64,000 nt of DNA. Source: Dasypus novemcinctus. Its lineage: Eukaryota; Chordata; Mammalia; Cingulata; Dasypodidae. The position numbers were made by a program, and so were the translations under genes. The stretch spans positions 196,290,216-196,354,215 of the forward strand of contig NC_080673.1 in NCBI RefSeq assembly GCF_030445035.2, written 5' to 3'. Shown here piece by piece: positions 1 through 10,429 of this stretch (position 1 is the first letter of the stretch; each line of letters opens with the position of its first letter). The notes under the pieces were generated by a model that ran no database searches, had not been told where the DNA came from, and saw only the letters and a program-made list of their open reading frames with translations.

Positions 1-235
1 ACAGAAATTTATGATCTTATGTTCTGGAGGCTAGAATTCTGAAATCCAACTGTTGGCAGAGGCATACTTCCTCTTAAAAGAGAAAGAATCTCTTCCATGT
101 TTCTTCCCTGGTTTCTAGTGGGTTGTTGGTAATCCATTGCATTCTTGACTTTTGGTGGCATAGGTCCATCCCTGTCACATGACCATCTCTTAGTCTGTCT
201 CTCACAGTCCAGGCTGGCAGTATTTCTGCTCATGT
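1..235. repeat. Old interspersed repeat fragment, family unassigned
   Basis: The start of the window resembles a common mammalian repeat whose copies read 'aatttatt..tcacagttctggaggctagaagtcc'. Here it appears as 'aatttatgatcttatgttc' followed by 'tggaggctagaattctgaa'. A similar segment lies at 19165-19520. The family looks LTR or MaLR-like, but I cannot name it. It is cut by the window edge and codes for nothing. Confidence 0.35.
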
Positions 236-1474
236 AAAATTCTTAAAAACTTTATTGATCTTTCATGCAATTCATGGAGGTCCAAACCATCAGAAAAGTG
301 GTTTGCCACAGCTCTTTCCTGGACAAGTATATCTCTATTGATGACTTCTTCTGAGATGGTTGATTGGATTTATGACTCATGTGCCTAGTTTCTATAGCCT
401 ATGGTTGTTCACCCACACCCTCAGCCCTGAATCCAGACCATGCTTTCTAGATAGTCTGAAATTTTCTAAATCATCAAGTGCTGGTTCCCTTATGTGTATT
501 AGTTCATTCCTCAATTTTGTCTTTCCCACACATTTTACTATTAGCAGCAAGGAGAAACTAGGCTACACATAGCAGCCTTTCAGAGGTTTTTAGAATGGAC
601 AAGTCAAGACCATGCTTTACCCTATTAAAAATTCTTCTTATGATACAATGTTGTTTAGAAAATAAAGAATTAGGAAAAAGAATTTCCAAATTGCTAAGGG
701 GAACAGAATCATTTAAAACTGTTAATTGAGTTATGAAAGACAAGAAAGGAAAGAGGAGAAAACAGAAAACATGTTACAGAAAATAAAATAATCTCACAAA
801 ACTAATAACAAGTGCACCATAATCTAATTAATGAAGTCAATTAAATAATCCATTTAAAAGACAAGGAGACCGACAGGATTTGTGAAAATATAAAGCTATG
901 CAGATTATGGGAGACAATTTGATATTGAAATGTTGGAGTTTTCATATAGCAGGACAAGTTCAGATAGCTTAATTTCCCATTTTAATATCAAAAAGAAGGG
1001 AAAAAATAAATGAAAACACCTTTGCTGAACAAGAGATATCTGTAACTTCTATAACCACAGTTGTTGAAGAAAAGAGCAAATACAACAAAGGTAAATAAAA
1101 AGTATACACACACACACGCACACACACATTTTAATTAGTTTCTTTTTCCCAACCACAGGATTGGTGTTGCATGGTTGCTTAGGATCTGTATTTCCTCACC
1201 TCCATCCCCACCTGTAATTTCCCTGGATACACCAACAGATTGCTCACTGAAAATATTACTAATTTTGTTAATCCCTTCCTTTTCAGCTTTTTAATGTTTC
1301 CATTATGATCTAGGGAGGCTCTTGTGCTCTGGCTTTCTTGAGTTCCCAGCATTGCAAGGACTTCCTGGTGTTCTGCTTAATCTGGATAACTTTCCTTTCC
1401 AGCTTTTGAGGTCTCAGCTGTATGCCTACCCTTTTAGTCTTAGCGTTCAGTGTCAATTTTTTAGTAATTTTACA
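236..1474. other. Intronic sequence, nothing recognised apart from a (CA)n tract
   Basis: This is A+T-rich sequence without a convincing exon, RNA gene or named repeat. It presumably belongs to an upstream intron of RAB28, because that gene's exons on the same strand begin further right. The only structured element is the short (CA)n tract near 1106. Confidence 0.5.
1106..1129. repeat. (CA)n microsatellite
   Basis: A short run of CA dinucleotides interrupted once by CG (acacacgcacac). It is a simple sequence repeat, likely length-polymorphic. Confidence 0.8.
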
Positions 1475-1920
1475 TTTTTTTTAAAGATTTATTTTTAATT
1501 ATTTCTCCCCATCCCCTTGTTGTCTTTCACTTGCTGTATCTGTTTGTCTTCCTTATTTCTTTAGGAGGCATCAGGAGCCGAAACTGGGACCTCTAATATG
1601 GAAGGGAAGTGCCTAATTACCTGAGCCACCTCTGCTCCCTGCTTTGTTGTGTCTCTCATCATGGTTTTTCCTCCCTGCATCTCTTGTTGCATCTTGTTGT
1701 GCCAGCTCACTGTGCCTACCTGTCATGTCAACTCACTGTCTTCTTTAGGAGGCACCAGGAATCTCTGCTCCCTGCTTGGTTGTGTCTCTAATCATACTTC
1801 TTTCTTCTTGTGTCTCTTGCTGTGTCAACTTGCTGTCTTCCTCCCAAGGCACCAGGATCCGAACCAGCAACCTCCCATGTTAGAGGTAGGAGTCCAGTTG
1901 CCTGAGCCACATCCACTTCC
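1475..1920 (-). mobile_element. Compound DAS-type SINE (minus strand)
   Basis: A T-run and 'aaagatttatttttaatt' at the left mark the A-tail of a minus-strand SINE. The body has the DAS-like 'gttgtctttcacttgctg' and 'ctgtttgtcttcc' stretches. Three degenerate tRNA-like heads can be seen in antisense, near 1564-1642, 1749-1790 and 1846-1920, each built around 'ggaggcacca(g/t)ga' followed by 'cctgagccac' or 'ctgctccctgc'. This looks like a dimer or trimer, or a SINE inserted into a relative. No clear target-site duplication was found, so the ends are approximate. Confidence 0.65.
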
Positions 1921-2027
1921 TGAACTTTATATTGGTTTTACAGCCACATTATCACTGCGTTTTCTTGGTTTCATTTTTTGTTAGCTTATATTATATCCAA
2001 AGTTTTCTTTTCATGAATTAACTTTTT

Positions 2028-2936
2028 TTTTGTTATGAAAACTAAAAAAAATACATACTTTTTTGAGGGCTATGTGCTTGTATTGGCTTACAATCACTGT
2101 TAAAGCACAGACCTCACTTAACTGCGAAAACACTGTCTTGATTAGTTGTGTGGTTTTTTTTTTTGAAGTTACTTCAATTACATAAACATTACATAAAAAA
2201 TGTAGGAGATTCCCATATGCCCCACTCCCTACCTCTCCCACACCTTTCCACATTACAAACATCCTTCATTAGTGTGGTAATTAGTTACAATTGATGAACA
2301 CATACTGGTGCTTTGCCACTAAATGTGGATTATGTTTTACCTTATAGTTTAAACTCTCTCCCACACATTTTTGTAAGTTATGAAGATATATAATGGCCTG
2401 TATCTGCCATTGCAGTGTCGTTCAAGACAATTCCCAAGTTCTGAAAATGCCCCCACACCACACCTGTTTTTCCCTCTCCCTGCCCTCAGAACCTCTAGTG
2501 GATACTGCTCCCACATCAATAATATAATTTCTTCTATTGCTAGAATCACAATATATCTATAGTAGAATACCAGTAAGTCTACTTTAGTCCATAGTTCATT
2601 CCCTAGTCCTCAGGATTCTTGAATGGTGATGTCCACTCCATCTCTAAGTGAGAGGGGGCTGTGATCCCATGGGGTCGATAGGTGGGACTGTCTTGCTTGC
2701 AGCTGTAGACTCTCTTGGTTCCTTGATATGGTAGTTGTCCACCATCACCTCCTTGTTAGTTGTCCTGGGTGAGACCAACAAACTGGAGAGTAGGTGATGC
2801 AACTCTGATGAGATTCAGGGTCCAGCTGGCACATAGACAGTTGATTTATGTCTCTTGGATGTACACCTACCAACACTAGTACTAATTATAGGACAAATAG
2901 AAGGACAGAAGAGCCATATGTAAGGCATCTACAACT
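2028..2936 (-). mobile_element. 5'-truncated retroposon, family B, minus strand, with extra 3' segment
   Basis: The insertion is bounded by a perfect 15-bp direct repeat, atgaattaacttttt, at 2013-2027 and 2937-2951, as left by target-primed reverse transcription. Family B sequence runs from about 2165 to 2936 in antisense, with the diagnostic 'gattcccatatgccccac', 'gccattgcagtgtcgttca' and 'gagaccaacaaactggaga'. Between the outer T-run (2023-2031) and the inner T-run (2154-2164) lie about 122 bp absent from other copies in the window. I infer a 3' transduction or a run-on past the element's own poly(A) signal. The 5' end is truncated relative to longer copies such as 22372-23594. Confidence 0.7.
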
Positions 2937-2951
2937 ATGAATTAACTTTTT

Positions 2952-3790
2952 GTTTTGTCCAAGTTCATTAATTTATTTAACAAAATTGTATTGGGTGGTG
3001 AATCCTGCATCTTACATATGATACTTTCCCCCACACATGGACAGTAGTTTTGTTAAGTTTTTTGTTTGTTTGTTTGTTTCAAAATCCTTACTACCTTATG
3101 ACTATGTAGTCATTGCTCCATTGTGTTTTGATATTTAATATGGCAGCTAAGAAATATGTTACTACTCCCGAATACTATTACTGTCTATAATTTTCTGCTA
3201 TCATTACATTTATAGGATTTTTTCCCTGTTTTTTTTTTTTTGGAGTATTAGAAATTTACTATGTTGTTTGGATTTCTTCTAAAAAATTAATACTTCTTGG
3301 TACTTTGGTGTTCTATATTATTTTTAAAAATGTATGTCTTTATTCAGCTCAAAAAATTTAGATGTGTTTGTTTTGGTGTTTCGTCCCTTTTCTCTCTTCC
3401 CAGGGATTTTATTAGGTGGATATTAGATCTCCCTCATGTATTTTTTATAGATCTTAAGTTATTATCTTTCATGACTTCTATTTGGGTTTTATTTTTCTTT
3501 ATGTCTGACAGAATTTCTCAATTTTTCCTTCTGAAACACTTAAGATTTCTGACATATCCACTTTATAATTCATATTTTCTTTTCTTTTTTCTTTTGGAAG
3601 TTGTTTTGAAGTTCTGAGATCTCTTTCATATTTCCCCCATATTCTTTCCTTAACTAGTCTGTTCTTTCTGTTTTTGCATTATCCCTGATTTTTTTTGTTG
3701 TTGACTCTTTTCTTAGGAGTCAGCAGCTCTGCAGTCTCATGTTTCTATTTTTATCTTTAAGATCTAGACTCTTGTTTATTTCTATTTACA
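2952..3790. other. T-rich intronic sequence, possible old antisense L1
   Basis: A (TTTG)n tract sits at 3061-3079. The rest, especially 3240-3700, is T-rich and has the look of antisense sequence from an old L1 or HAL1 element, but I cannot align it to a specific part. No exon or RNA gene is supported. Confidence 0.35.
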
Positions 3791-5102
3791 GTTGATCCTC
3801 ATTATTCACAGATTCTGTATTTGTGAATTTGCCTGCTTGCTAAAATTTACTTAAGTTCCAAAATCAATGTTCAGGGCACTTTCATGGTTATTCCTGGACA
3901 TGCACAGAGCTACAAAAAATTTGAGTCATCTGACATGCAGGTTTCCACCTGAGGGTGAACAAGGTAATCCTCTGCCTTCTTATATTAGCTTTCATGTGCA
4001 AACAAGTGTCCTTTTTGTTGTATATTTAGTCCCACATTTTATATTTTTTTGTGCTTTTTTTTTCTTGGAGGACAGTAGATACTGGAGAAGGACTCCACAA
4101 ATTCTGATACAAAGAAAAAAATACCCATCCCCCCAAAAAGATAGGAGAGCGGCACATTTAGAATGGCCCCCAAGTATAGTGCTAAAGTGCTGTCTAATTT
4201 CCTCAGAGCAAGAAACCTATGATATGTCTTATGGAGAAAATATATGTGTTAGATAAGCTTTATTTGGGTATGAGTTATAGTGATGTTGGCCGTTAGTTCA
4301 GTGTTAATGAATCAGCACCTTATTTAATGAACTCTAATTACCTGTAATTTTTAATGAAACTTGCTTAAATTTGTCTTTAGAGGCTTTGTTTTTTTTTGTT
4401 TTTTGTTTTTGTCTTTATTTTTTTAATACTACATTAAAAAAATATGAGGTCCCCATATACCCCCCACCCCCCTCACCCCACTACTCCCCCCAAAGCAACA
4501 ACCTCCTCCATCATCATGAGACATTCATTGCATCTGGTGAATATATCTCTGAGCACCACTGCACCTCATGGTCAATGGTCCACATCATAGCCCACACTCT
4601 CACACAGTCCACCCAGTGGGCCATGGAAGGACATACAATGTCTGGTAACTGTCCCTGCAGCACCTCCCAGGACAACTCCAAGTCCCAGAAACGCCCCCAC
4701 ATCTCATCTCTTCCTCCCACTCCCTACCCCTAGCACCCACCCATGGCCACTTTCTCCAAACCAATCTTTAGAGGCTTTGTTTTAATGTTGCTCTAAAGTA
4801 TTCTGAGGGCAAGGATACTGTTTGTAGATGGGGTTAGTCTCTAAAGGCTTGTGAAACAAAGAACTTACTACGAAGTCATTTTGTGCGCATTTAAGAAGGA
4901 AGCAAAAATTACAAGGTGTGTTTCAAAAGAAACACGTATAAAATCAGGTTCTGTATTGATTGGTTGACAGACTGTTGTGATCATAGGCTGACAGGAGCCT
5001 AACCTCATATTTCCCTTAGAGGCAATGGTTCAGTATTCCCTAATTTAGTGTTTATGTTGGCTTTATAGAATGTAACTAACATGAATATCAAGAAATTACT
5101 AA
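3791..5102 (+). mobile_element. Tigger-type (pogo superfamily) DNA transposon remnant
   Basis: The left end 'cagttgatcctcattattc' and the right part 'gcaatggttcagtattccct' followed by 'ttatagaatgtaactaac' match the ends of a Tigger-type element, a cut-and-paste transposon of the pogo/Tc1-mariner superfamily. Inside, from 4163, lies a decayed start of the transposase gene: ATG GCC CCC AAG, then a stop within about 20 codons, then a recognisable 'gagaaaatatatgtgttag' and 'ataagctttatttgggtat' stretch. The terminal repeats have diverged. A 372-bp retroposon interrupts the element at 4393-4764. It is inactive and far too short and broken to make transposase. Confidence 0.75.
4393..4764 (-). mobile_element. 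5'-truncated retroposon, family A, minus strand, nested in Tigger
   Basis: The insertion is flanked by a perfect 19-bp direct repeat, tctttagaggctttgtttt, at 4374-4392 and 4765-4783. The T-rich left end is the A-tail of a minus-strand copy. The sequence shares with 24935-25636 and 35365-36421 the stretch containing 'cctcatggtcaatggtcca' and 'catcatagcccacactctc'. An open frame of 68 codons on the minus strand (4514-4720) lies in the same place as one in the 25-kb copy. Whether it was ever coding is unknown. The perfect duplication suggests a younger insertion than the Tigger it sits in. Confidence 0.8.
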
Positions 5103-5490
5103 AAATATGAATATAGAATTGAATAACGTTAGTAGTTAATTTGAGTTTTAAAATGTAAAATTTCATTATTTTGAAGGTCACTGTTGGATTTTCTTAGCAG
5201 TTCTTACTCTGGATGTGAGTACAGACTTTAGGGCTTATGATATATTTCACCCTGATCACAGAATATGGGTGACAAAACTGATAAGCAGACTTCTAATATG
5301 ACGATGTAAACAGACAATAGGTTGGCAAACTGAAACCCCCTCTCCACTTGTAAAGAAGGGATTACCTTGGATTGATTTAGAGCATTTTGCCAGGATTCTG
5401 GCTGTCTTTTCTTTCTCTCTTTTACTTTTATAACAACTGAGGTTACTTGGGGATTCTGACCTCTTTCTCTTTGTGGTGACATTGTACCAG
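5103..5490. other. Unrecognised intronic sequence
   Basis: No named repeat, exon or RNA gene could be identified between the right end of the Tigger remnant and the LTR-like region around the next SINE. Confidence 0.4.
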
Positions 5491-6600
5491 ATCAACTTGG
5501 CTAAACTGGAAATATGTTTCCCAGAATTTTCTTTCCTATACTGTTGTGGTTGGCATTGGCCATGAGAAACTTATTGTGCAAAATTTGCAAGGTAGAAGTG
5601 AAGTGGCAGGCATACTTTTTGACTCTCTGAGGGTCGATGCTGTGTGCTGCTCTGCAAGTTCACTTTCTAGATTTGGGGTAGCATCTGGACCAGTAAGTAG
5701 TTCTCCATCTAATGCCAGATCTCTCTCTTCAGGTTTTGCTGAGTACTTCCCTTGCAGGTGCAGCTCCTTAGTTTTTTTTTTTTTAAAGATTTATTTTTTA
5801 TTTATTTAATTCCCCTCCCCTCCCCCGGTTGTCTGTTTTCTGTGTCTTTTTTTGTTGCGTCGTGTTTCTTTGTCTGCTTCTGTTGTCGTCAGCCGCACGG
5901 GAAGTGTGGGCGGCGCCATTCCTCAGCAGGCTGCTCCCTCCTTCGCGCTGGGCGGCTCTCCTTATGGGTGCACTCCTTGCGCGTGGGGCTCCCCTACACC
6001 CTACAGGGGGACACCGCTGTGTAGCAGGGCACTCCTTGCTCACATCAGCACTGCGCTTGGGCCAGCTCCACACGGGTCAAGGAGGCCCGGGGCTTGAACC
6101 GCGGACCTCCCATGTGGTAGACGGACGCCCTAACCACTGGTCCAAAGTCCGTTTCCCAGGTGCAGCTCCTTAGTGAAGAGTGCAGGCTTCTCCTATAGGT
6201 CACCTTTAGCATCAAGGTTGGAGTTGGTGAAGGACAGATAAAAGTTCCAATTTGTCTTGCTAGTTCCTCTTGTCCCTCGCAGGTTCCATTTTTTTCTTGT
6301 GGATTTCAGTTGTCTTTATTGGTTTAGTTCATCTTCATGGGTTCCAATTTGTCCTTGCTCTTCTCCTTATCCAGTTCTCTTCCTGACTGCTGTTCTGGCT
6401 GACCTATAGCGACTTCATGCTCAAGACTAGATGCAGAGGCAACAGCTTACACCGACTACTCCACCTGTTCCCACAGTTATGTAAGGTCTAATTCCTATAA
6501 TGAATCCTCATTTTTTAATCACTTACACTGATTTTGCTTTTTGACCAAACCCTACTGTCTTCCAGAGTTTGCACTAGAAGCCTTGTTAGATTCTTGTATT
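5491..6600. repeat. Possible old LTR-type repeat interrupted by a DAS SINE
   Basis: The sequence on both sides of the SINE at 5772-6156 ('ggcaggcatactttttgac', 'ctaatgccagatctctctc' on the left; 'gcaggcttctcctataggtc', 'ttcatcttcatgggttcca' on the right) reads like one continuous moderately old repeat, probably a retroviral-type LTR. I could not assign a family, and the ends are estimates. It contains no intact gene. Confidence 0.3.
5772..6156 (-). mobile_element. Young DAS-SINE, minus strand, 17-bp target-site duplication
   Basis: A perfect 17-bp direct repeat, caggtgcagctccttag, lies at 5755-5771 and 6157-6173. Between them is a complete DAS-type SINE in antisense: T-run, 'aaagatttattttttattt', C-rich spacer, 'ggttgtctgttttctgtgt', 'gcgcgtggggctcccctac', and at the right the tRNA-like head with B-box 'ggcttgaaccgcgg' and A-box region 'ccctaaccactgg' in reverse complement. 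High GC and retained CpGs in the body, with an unmutated duplication, point to a recent insertion. Head-to-tail completeness makes it one of the best DAS examples in the window. Confidence 0.92.
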
Positions 6601-9600
6601 TGGAGACTCATTTCTACTAGCTCTTTTTATCTTCCAGAAATTCTTCCATGTTTCTCTTCTACTCTTGGTATTGCTATGTATTTTCATTTTTAATGTTTCA
6701 TCTGGCATATCAATAGTATTTTGAGCCATAATAGTTTGCATTTAAAAAATTCTTACCGTGTTTGAATATTTCTTTTAAAAGCTTTTAAATAGAATTTAAC
6801 AATCTTTTAAAAGCAGTTGAAGTCTTTTCATCATAAAGATTCATTTAACAAAATAGTGATGTAGAGAGTGTAAAAAGAAATCTAAAAGATGTTTTTACAT
6901 TCATATGGCTAGAGTGAGACAGAGGTGTCATTTTAAATCAGCATTATGGTAAAGGCATAGTAAGAGTATTCGACAACCATCTTTCAGACATATTTTCACA
7001 TTATGCTAAAGATGTCTAAGTAATATGACCGATTCAAAAGGTAATGTCCAGAACTTTTCTTTTTAACTACCTTGAAGTTTGAACACTTATTTTACTGACA
7101 TGCATGATTCTTTGTCGGAATTGCTTCTAGTTTTTTTTTTTTAATATACTTGTTTATTTAATATCAGACAGCATATTTTGCTCTCTGAGGGTGCTTTGGT
7201 TTTTTAGAAATAGTAAAAAATTGTTTGTAGCCATGTAGGTTAGTAAATGCCACTTGTGGCCCCCAAATGAGATTTTCTTATAATGTTTTATTTTCTTTTG
7301 GGACACTTTCATATGAAACACAATGTACTAAATAATTGTTAAATGAATTAATTACAAATGTAAGAGCCAAAAATAGTTTTGCTATTAATGGTATAACTTC
7401 ATAACTTAGAATGCAATGTAACATTGATATGCTTATTTAAAAATACCTGTTTTATTTCCATATATTTTTCTTTCAGACTGAACTATTAACATTACAAAAT
7501 ATTTAAAATGCTATCACTTGTGTAATGCATTCTAAGGCCATTGATGCAGTGGGGATTATTCTTAAATTACTCTCTAGTACATATCTTTCAGAATTTTAAA
7601 GTAAAGAATGATCAGTACATAGGCAATCTAGGAAATTTGGAAAATGTAGAAATCTATGAGGGAAAAAAAACAACCCACTGTTATACCTTGCAGATTCAAC
7701 CACTTGTTAATATGTACATATGTTATTTCAATCTTTTTCCACACATACTTTTTTTTCACTTAAAGTTTTTAGCACACATGTTTTTTCTTGTTATGCAGAG
7801 CATTTTCAAAGCTTTGGTTTGAAGAGCTACCTAAAATTTCCTTCGACTGGATGTGCCATTGTTTATTCATTTTTCTATTTATGATTATTTCTTTTGATCA
7901 TTTCTGAATTTTAAAAACATGGCCTTTACAATGCATTGGAAAGGGGAAAAATGAATCAGCAGGAGTCAAGCTCAAATGAGTAATAAGATATCAATAAACT
8001 GAGAAAGTGAGAGTTGACTATTAATAAGAGAAGTGGAAAATTCTTATTAGTCCTCTAATCTGAACAAATGCTTGTTTTAAATTCTCATAGTTTATTTTCC
8101 CTCCATTGTTCATATAGTGAGTATTCTGAAGAATGGGAATCAGAGCTCAGTAGTTCTCCTTTCATTACTCCCCCATACTTACTGTATTTGCTAAGAAATC
8201 TAAGATCTTATCTATAAATACTTATTGTATTTCTAACATTAATAGGAGGGAAGCTTATCAGCTTTTCTGATTAAATATTTATTTCCTAAGAATAGTCAGC
8301 AAAAGAAGTCTATTTTAGGACAGTCTCAATTAGAACCAAGGGGTTTATTAACAGTTAGCTATCCAAAGAACTGTAATTTTCAAGTGGATTTTCTATAGTC
8401 TCTTCAATTTATAATATATTCCACCTAGACTGACAGTTTTCTTTTGTGTCTTTTGGGTGTAAACTCATATGCTATTATTTTAGCTCCATGGAACATACCG
8501 CACTCATGATATTTGCTTCTGGGTTTGATTTTAAATTGGAAGCATTATGCACCATATTTCAATGTAATTTAAAATTAGAATATATCATTTAGAAGCACAC
8601 CCCAGTGAAAGAAAGAGTCCTTATTTTAAGTCAAATATTCCTAGATTGGGATTTTTGGCTATGTGTATTTGACTCCTCCCAAACCAGAAATTTATCAGTT
8701 AATCACCAAACATAAGCCATTTGCTTCTCAAATATGGGCTTACATTCTAGTTGAGAAACAGAGATATTCTGCACAAAAATACCTAATCTTTTGAAAATTA
8801 ATACATGAATGTAGAATTTTAAAAATCAGCAGAAGTGATTATTAAATCTTATTTTGGGGATTAACAAAAAGTACAGAGTAGTCAGTTTAATTTTACCTGA
8901 ACAAAACAAACTGGCAAGTATCTGAAAACAAACAAACAAAAAAACAAGGTAGTATTGCTAAAACTTAGCAACTGCATTTGTCCATCTTAGTTTCTGTAAA
9001 AAGTATTTTTCAGTTTAAAACTAGACACCAGAGTTGGTTGTTATATTTGTTCCCTTCCTTATTCCAACATCTTCCCTGCCACTACCATTTATATCCAGAG
9101 TTATAATTTGATATGCTTATAAATTGAGACTGTGAACCGAATTCTTTGTTAGTGAAGATGAATGTTTTCTAGGTTTGAAATCAAGTACTGTCTTTGTCCA
9201 AGATCTCTTTTTTGAGCGTGAAATCTTACTGATCACTTCGATATTTTTATAAGAATTTCTGAAATTGATTATACTTACCATTTAGTCTTAGTTTCAGGAA
9301 TGAATTTCCCTCTTTCAAAAGTAGTTTTCTGCTAAGAATTTTCTGTGCTCATGTCTTTTCCTTAAGAAGATCCATTATTTATTTTTTTTAGAGGATGCAT
9401 TTTTAGGCAGTTATCTTATTATTTATTTATTTCTTGGCTTATTGAAATATTGAACTAGCACCATCTTCTGAGAGTTTTTTACATTACAGTTTACTGTTAG
9501 ATCAAAGGGACATTTTATAATTGAGGAAATTATTGCCATTTTTATGATTTTTAAAAATTTTCTAAAATTAGTTTGGTTAAAATGCATTTTGATGATTATA

Positions 9601-9655
9601 AATAACTGCATTAGAACTTGACTTTGTTCTTATGTATTATAGACATTTGCATACA
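6601..9655. other. A+T-rich intronic sequence, nothing firmly recognised
   Basis: About 3 kb without an exon-like open frame flanked by splice sites, RNA gene, or clearly named repeat. The stretch 7540-7930 has the look of a very old LINE 3' end in antisense ('cttttttccacacatactt', 'tggatgtgccattgtttat'), but this is weak. The RAB28 exon that should precede 27013 was specifically looked for here and not seen. Confidence 0.45.
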
Positions 9656-10120
9656 TTCAGTTTCTTCTTATATTTTAAAATATTCATTCATTGACTCATT
9701 GAGTGCCTTTTTTGTGCCAAGTACAGTGCAGAAGGGAAATTGTATCCATTGGTGCTATCCTAGAGTGGTACACTTGGTACACAGAGGATTTTAAAGAAAG
9801 AAGTGGTTGCATAAGACTTTGGGACAGAGGGAATATTTAAACAGAATCTTAAGGTATATGCTTGAGTTTGCCATTCTGTGAAGGGCAAGAAAAGGGCAGT
9901 CTGGGAAGAAGTAAAAGAATGAGTAAAGCCAAACAAGCTGGGAAACAGTGTGGAATATAGTGAGAATTTACAGTATTTTATCACAGCTGGAACATAGGAT
10001 GCACGATAGGAAGAGATGAGAGACAGAGACAAAATGTTTTAGAGTTTGAATTTTATCATAAGGGCTGTAGAAAGCTATTAAATGATTTTAAGCAGGGATG
10101 TGATTTGAGCAGTAGTATAG
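9656..10120 (+). repeat. Possible L2-like or other old repeat
   Basis: The left part, 'tcattcattgactcattgag' then 'tgccttttttgtgccaagta', resembles the start of the widespread L2 3' motif 'tattgagtgcctactatgtgccaggcac'. The right part, with 'aagggctgtagaaagctat' and 'taagcagggatgtgatttg', resembles other mammalian repeats with 'gagcaggggagtgacatga'. Divergence is high and the family assignment is uncertain. Confidence 0.35.
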
Positions 10121-10425
10121 AGCAAGGGTTGGTAAACTATTGCCTACTCTTGTTTTTGTATGACCCACTATCTAAAAATGGTTTTTACATTTTTAAATGG
10201 CTAGAAAAAAATCAAAAGAAGGATAATATTTCATGAAACAAGAAAATTATAAGAAATTCAAACGTTAGTGTCCATAAATAGTTTTGTTAGAACAGTCACA
10301 GTGGTCTATTTATGTCTTGTCTATGGCTGTTTTTTCATTGCAATGGCAGAGTTGAGTAGTTGCCGCAAAGGAGAACATAAACCTTACAAAACCTAAAGTA
10401 TTTAGTATCTGGCCTTTACCAAAAA
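10121..10425 (+). mobile_element. hAT-type non-autonomous DNA transposon remnant
   Basis: The left part 'caagggttggtaaactattg' and internal 'gcaatggcagagttgagtag' correspond to a common mammalian hAT-Charlie-type element whose copies begin 'ggtcagcaaac' and contain 'tcgcaactactcaactctgc' in one orientation. This is a short non-coding copy. Its right end is blurred by the L1 that begins near 10430, and a terminal inverted repeat cannot be shown. Confidence 0.5.
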
Positions 10426-10429
10426 AAAT

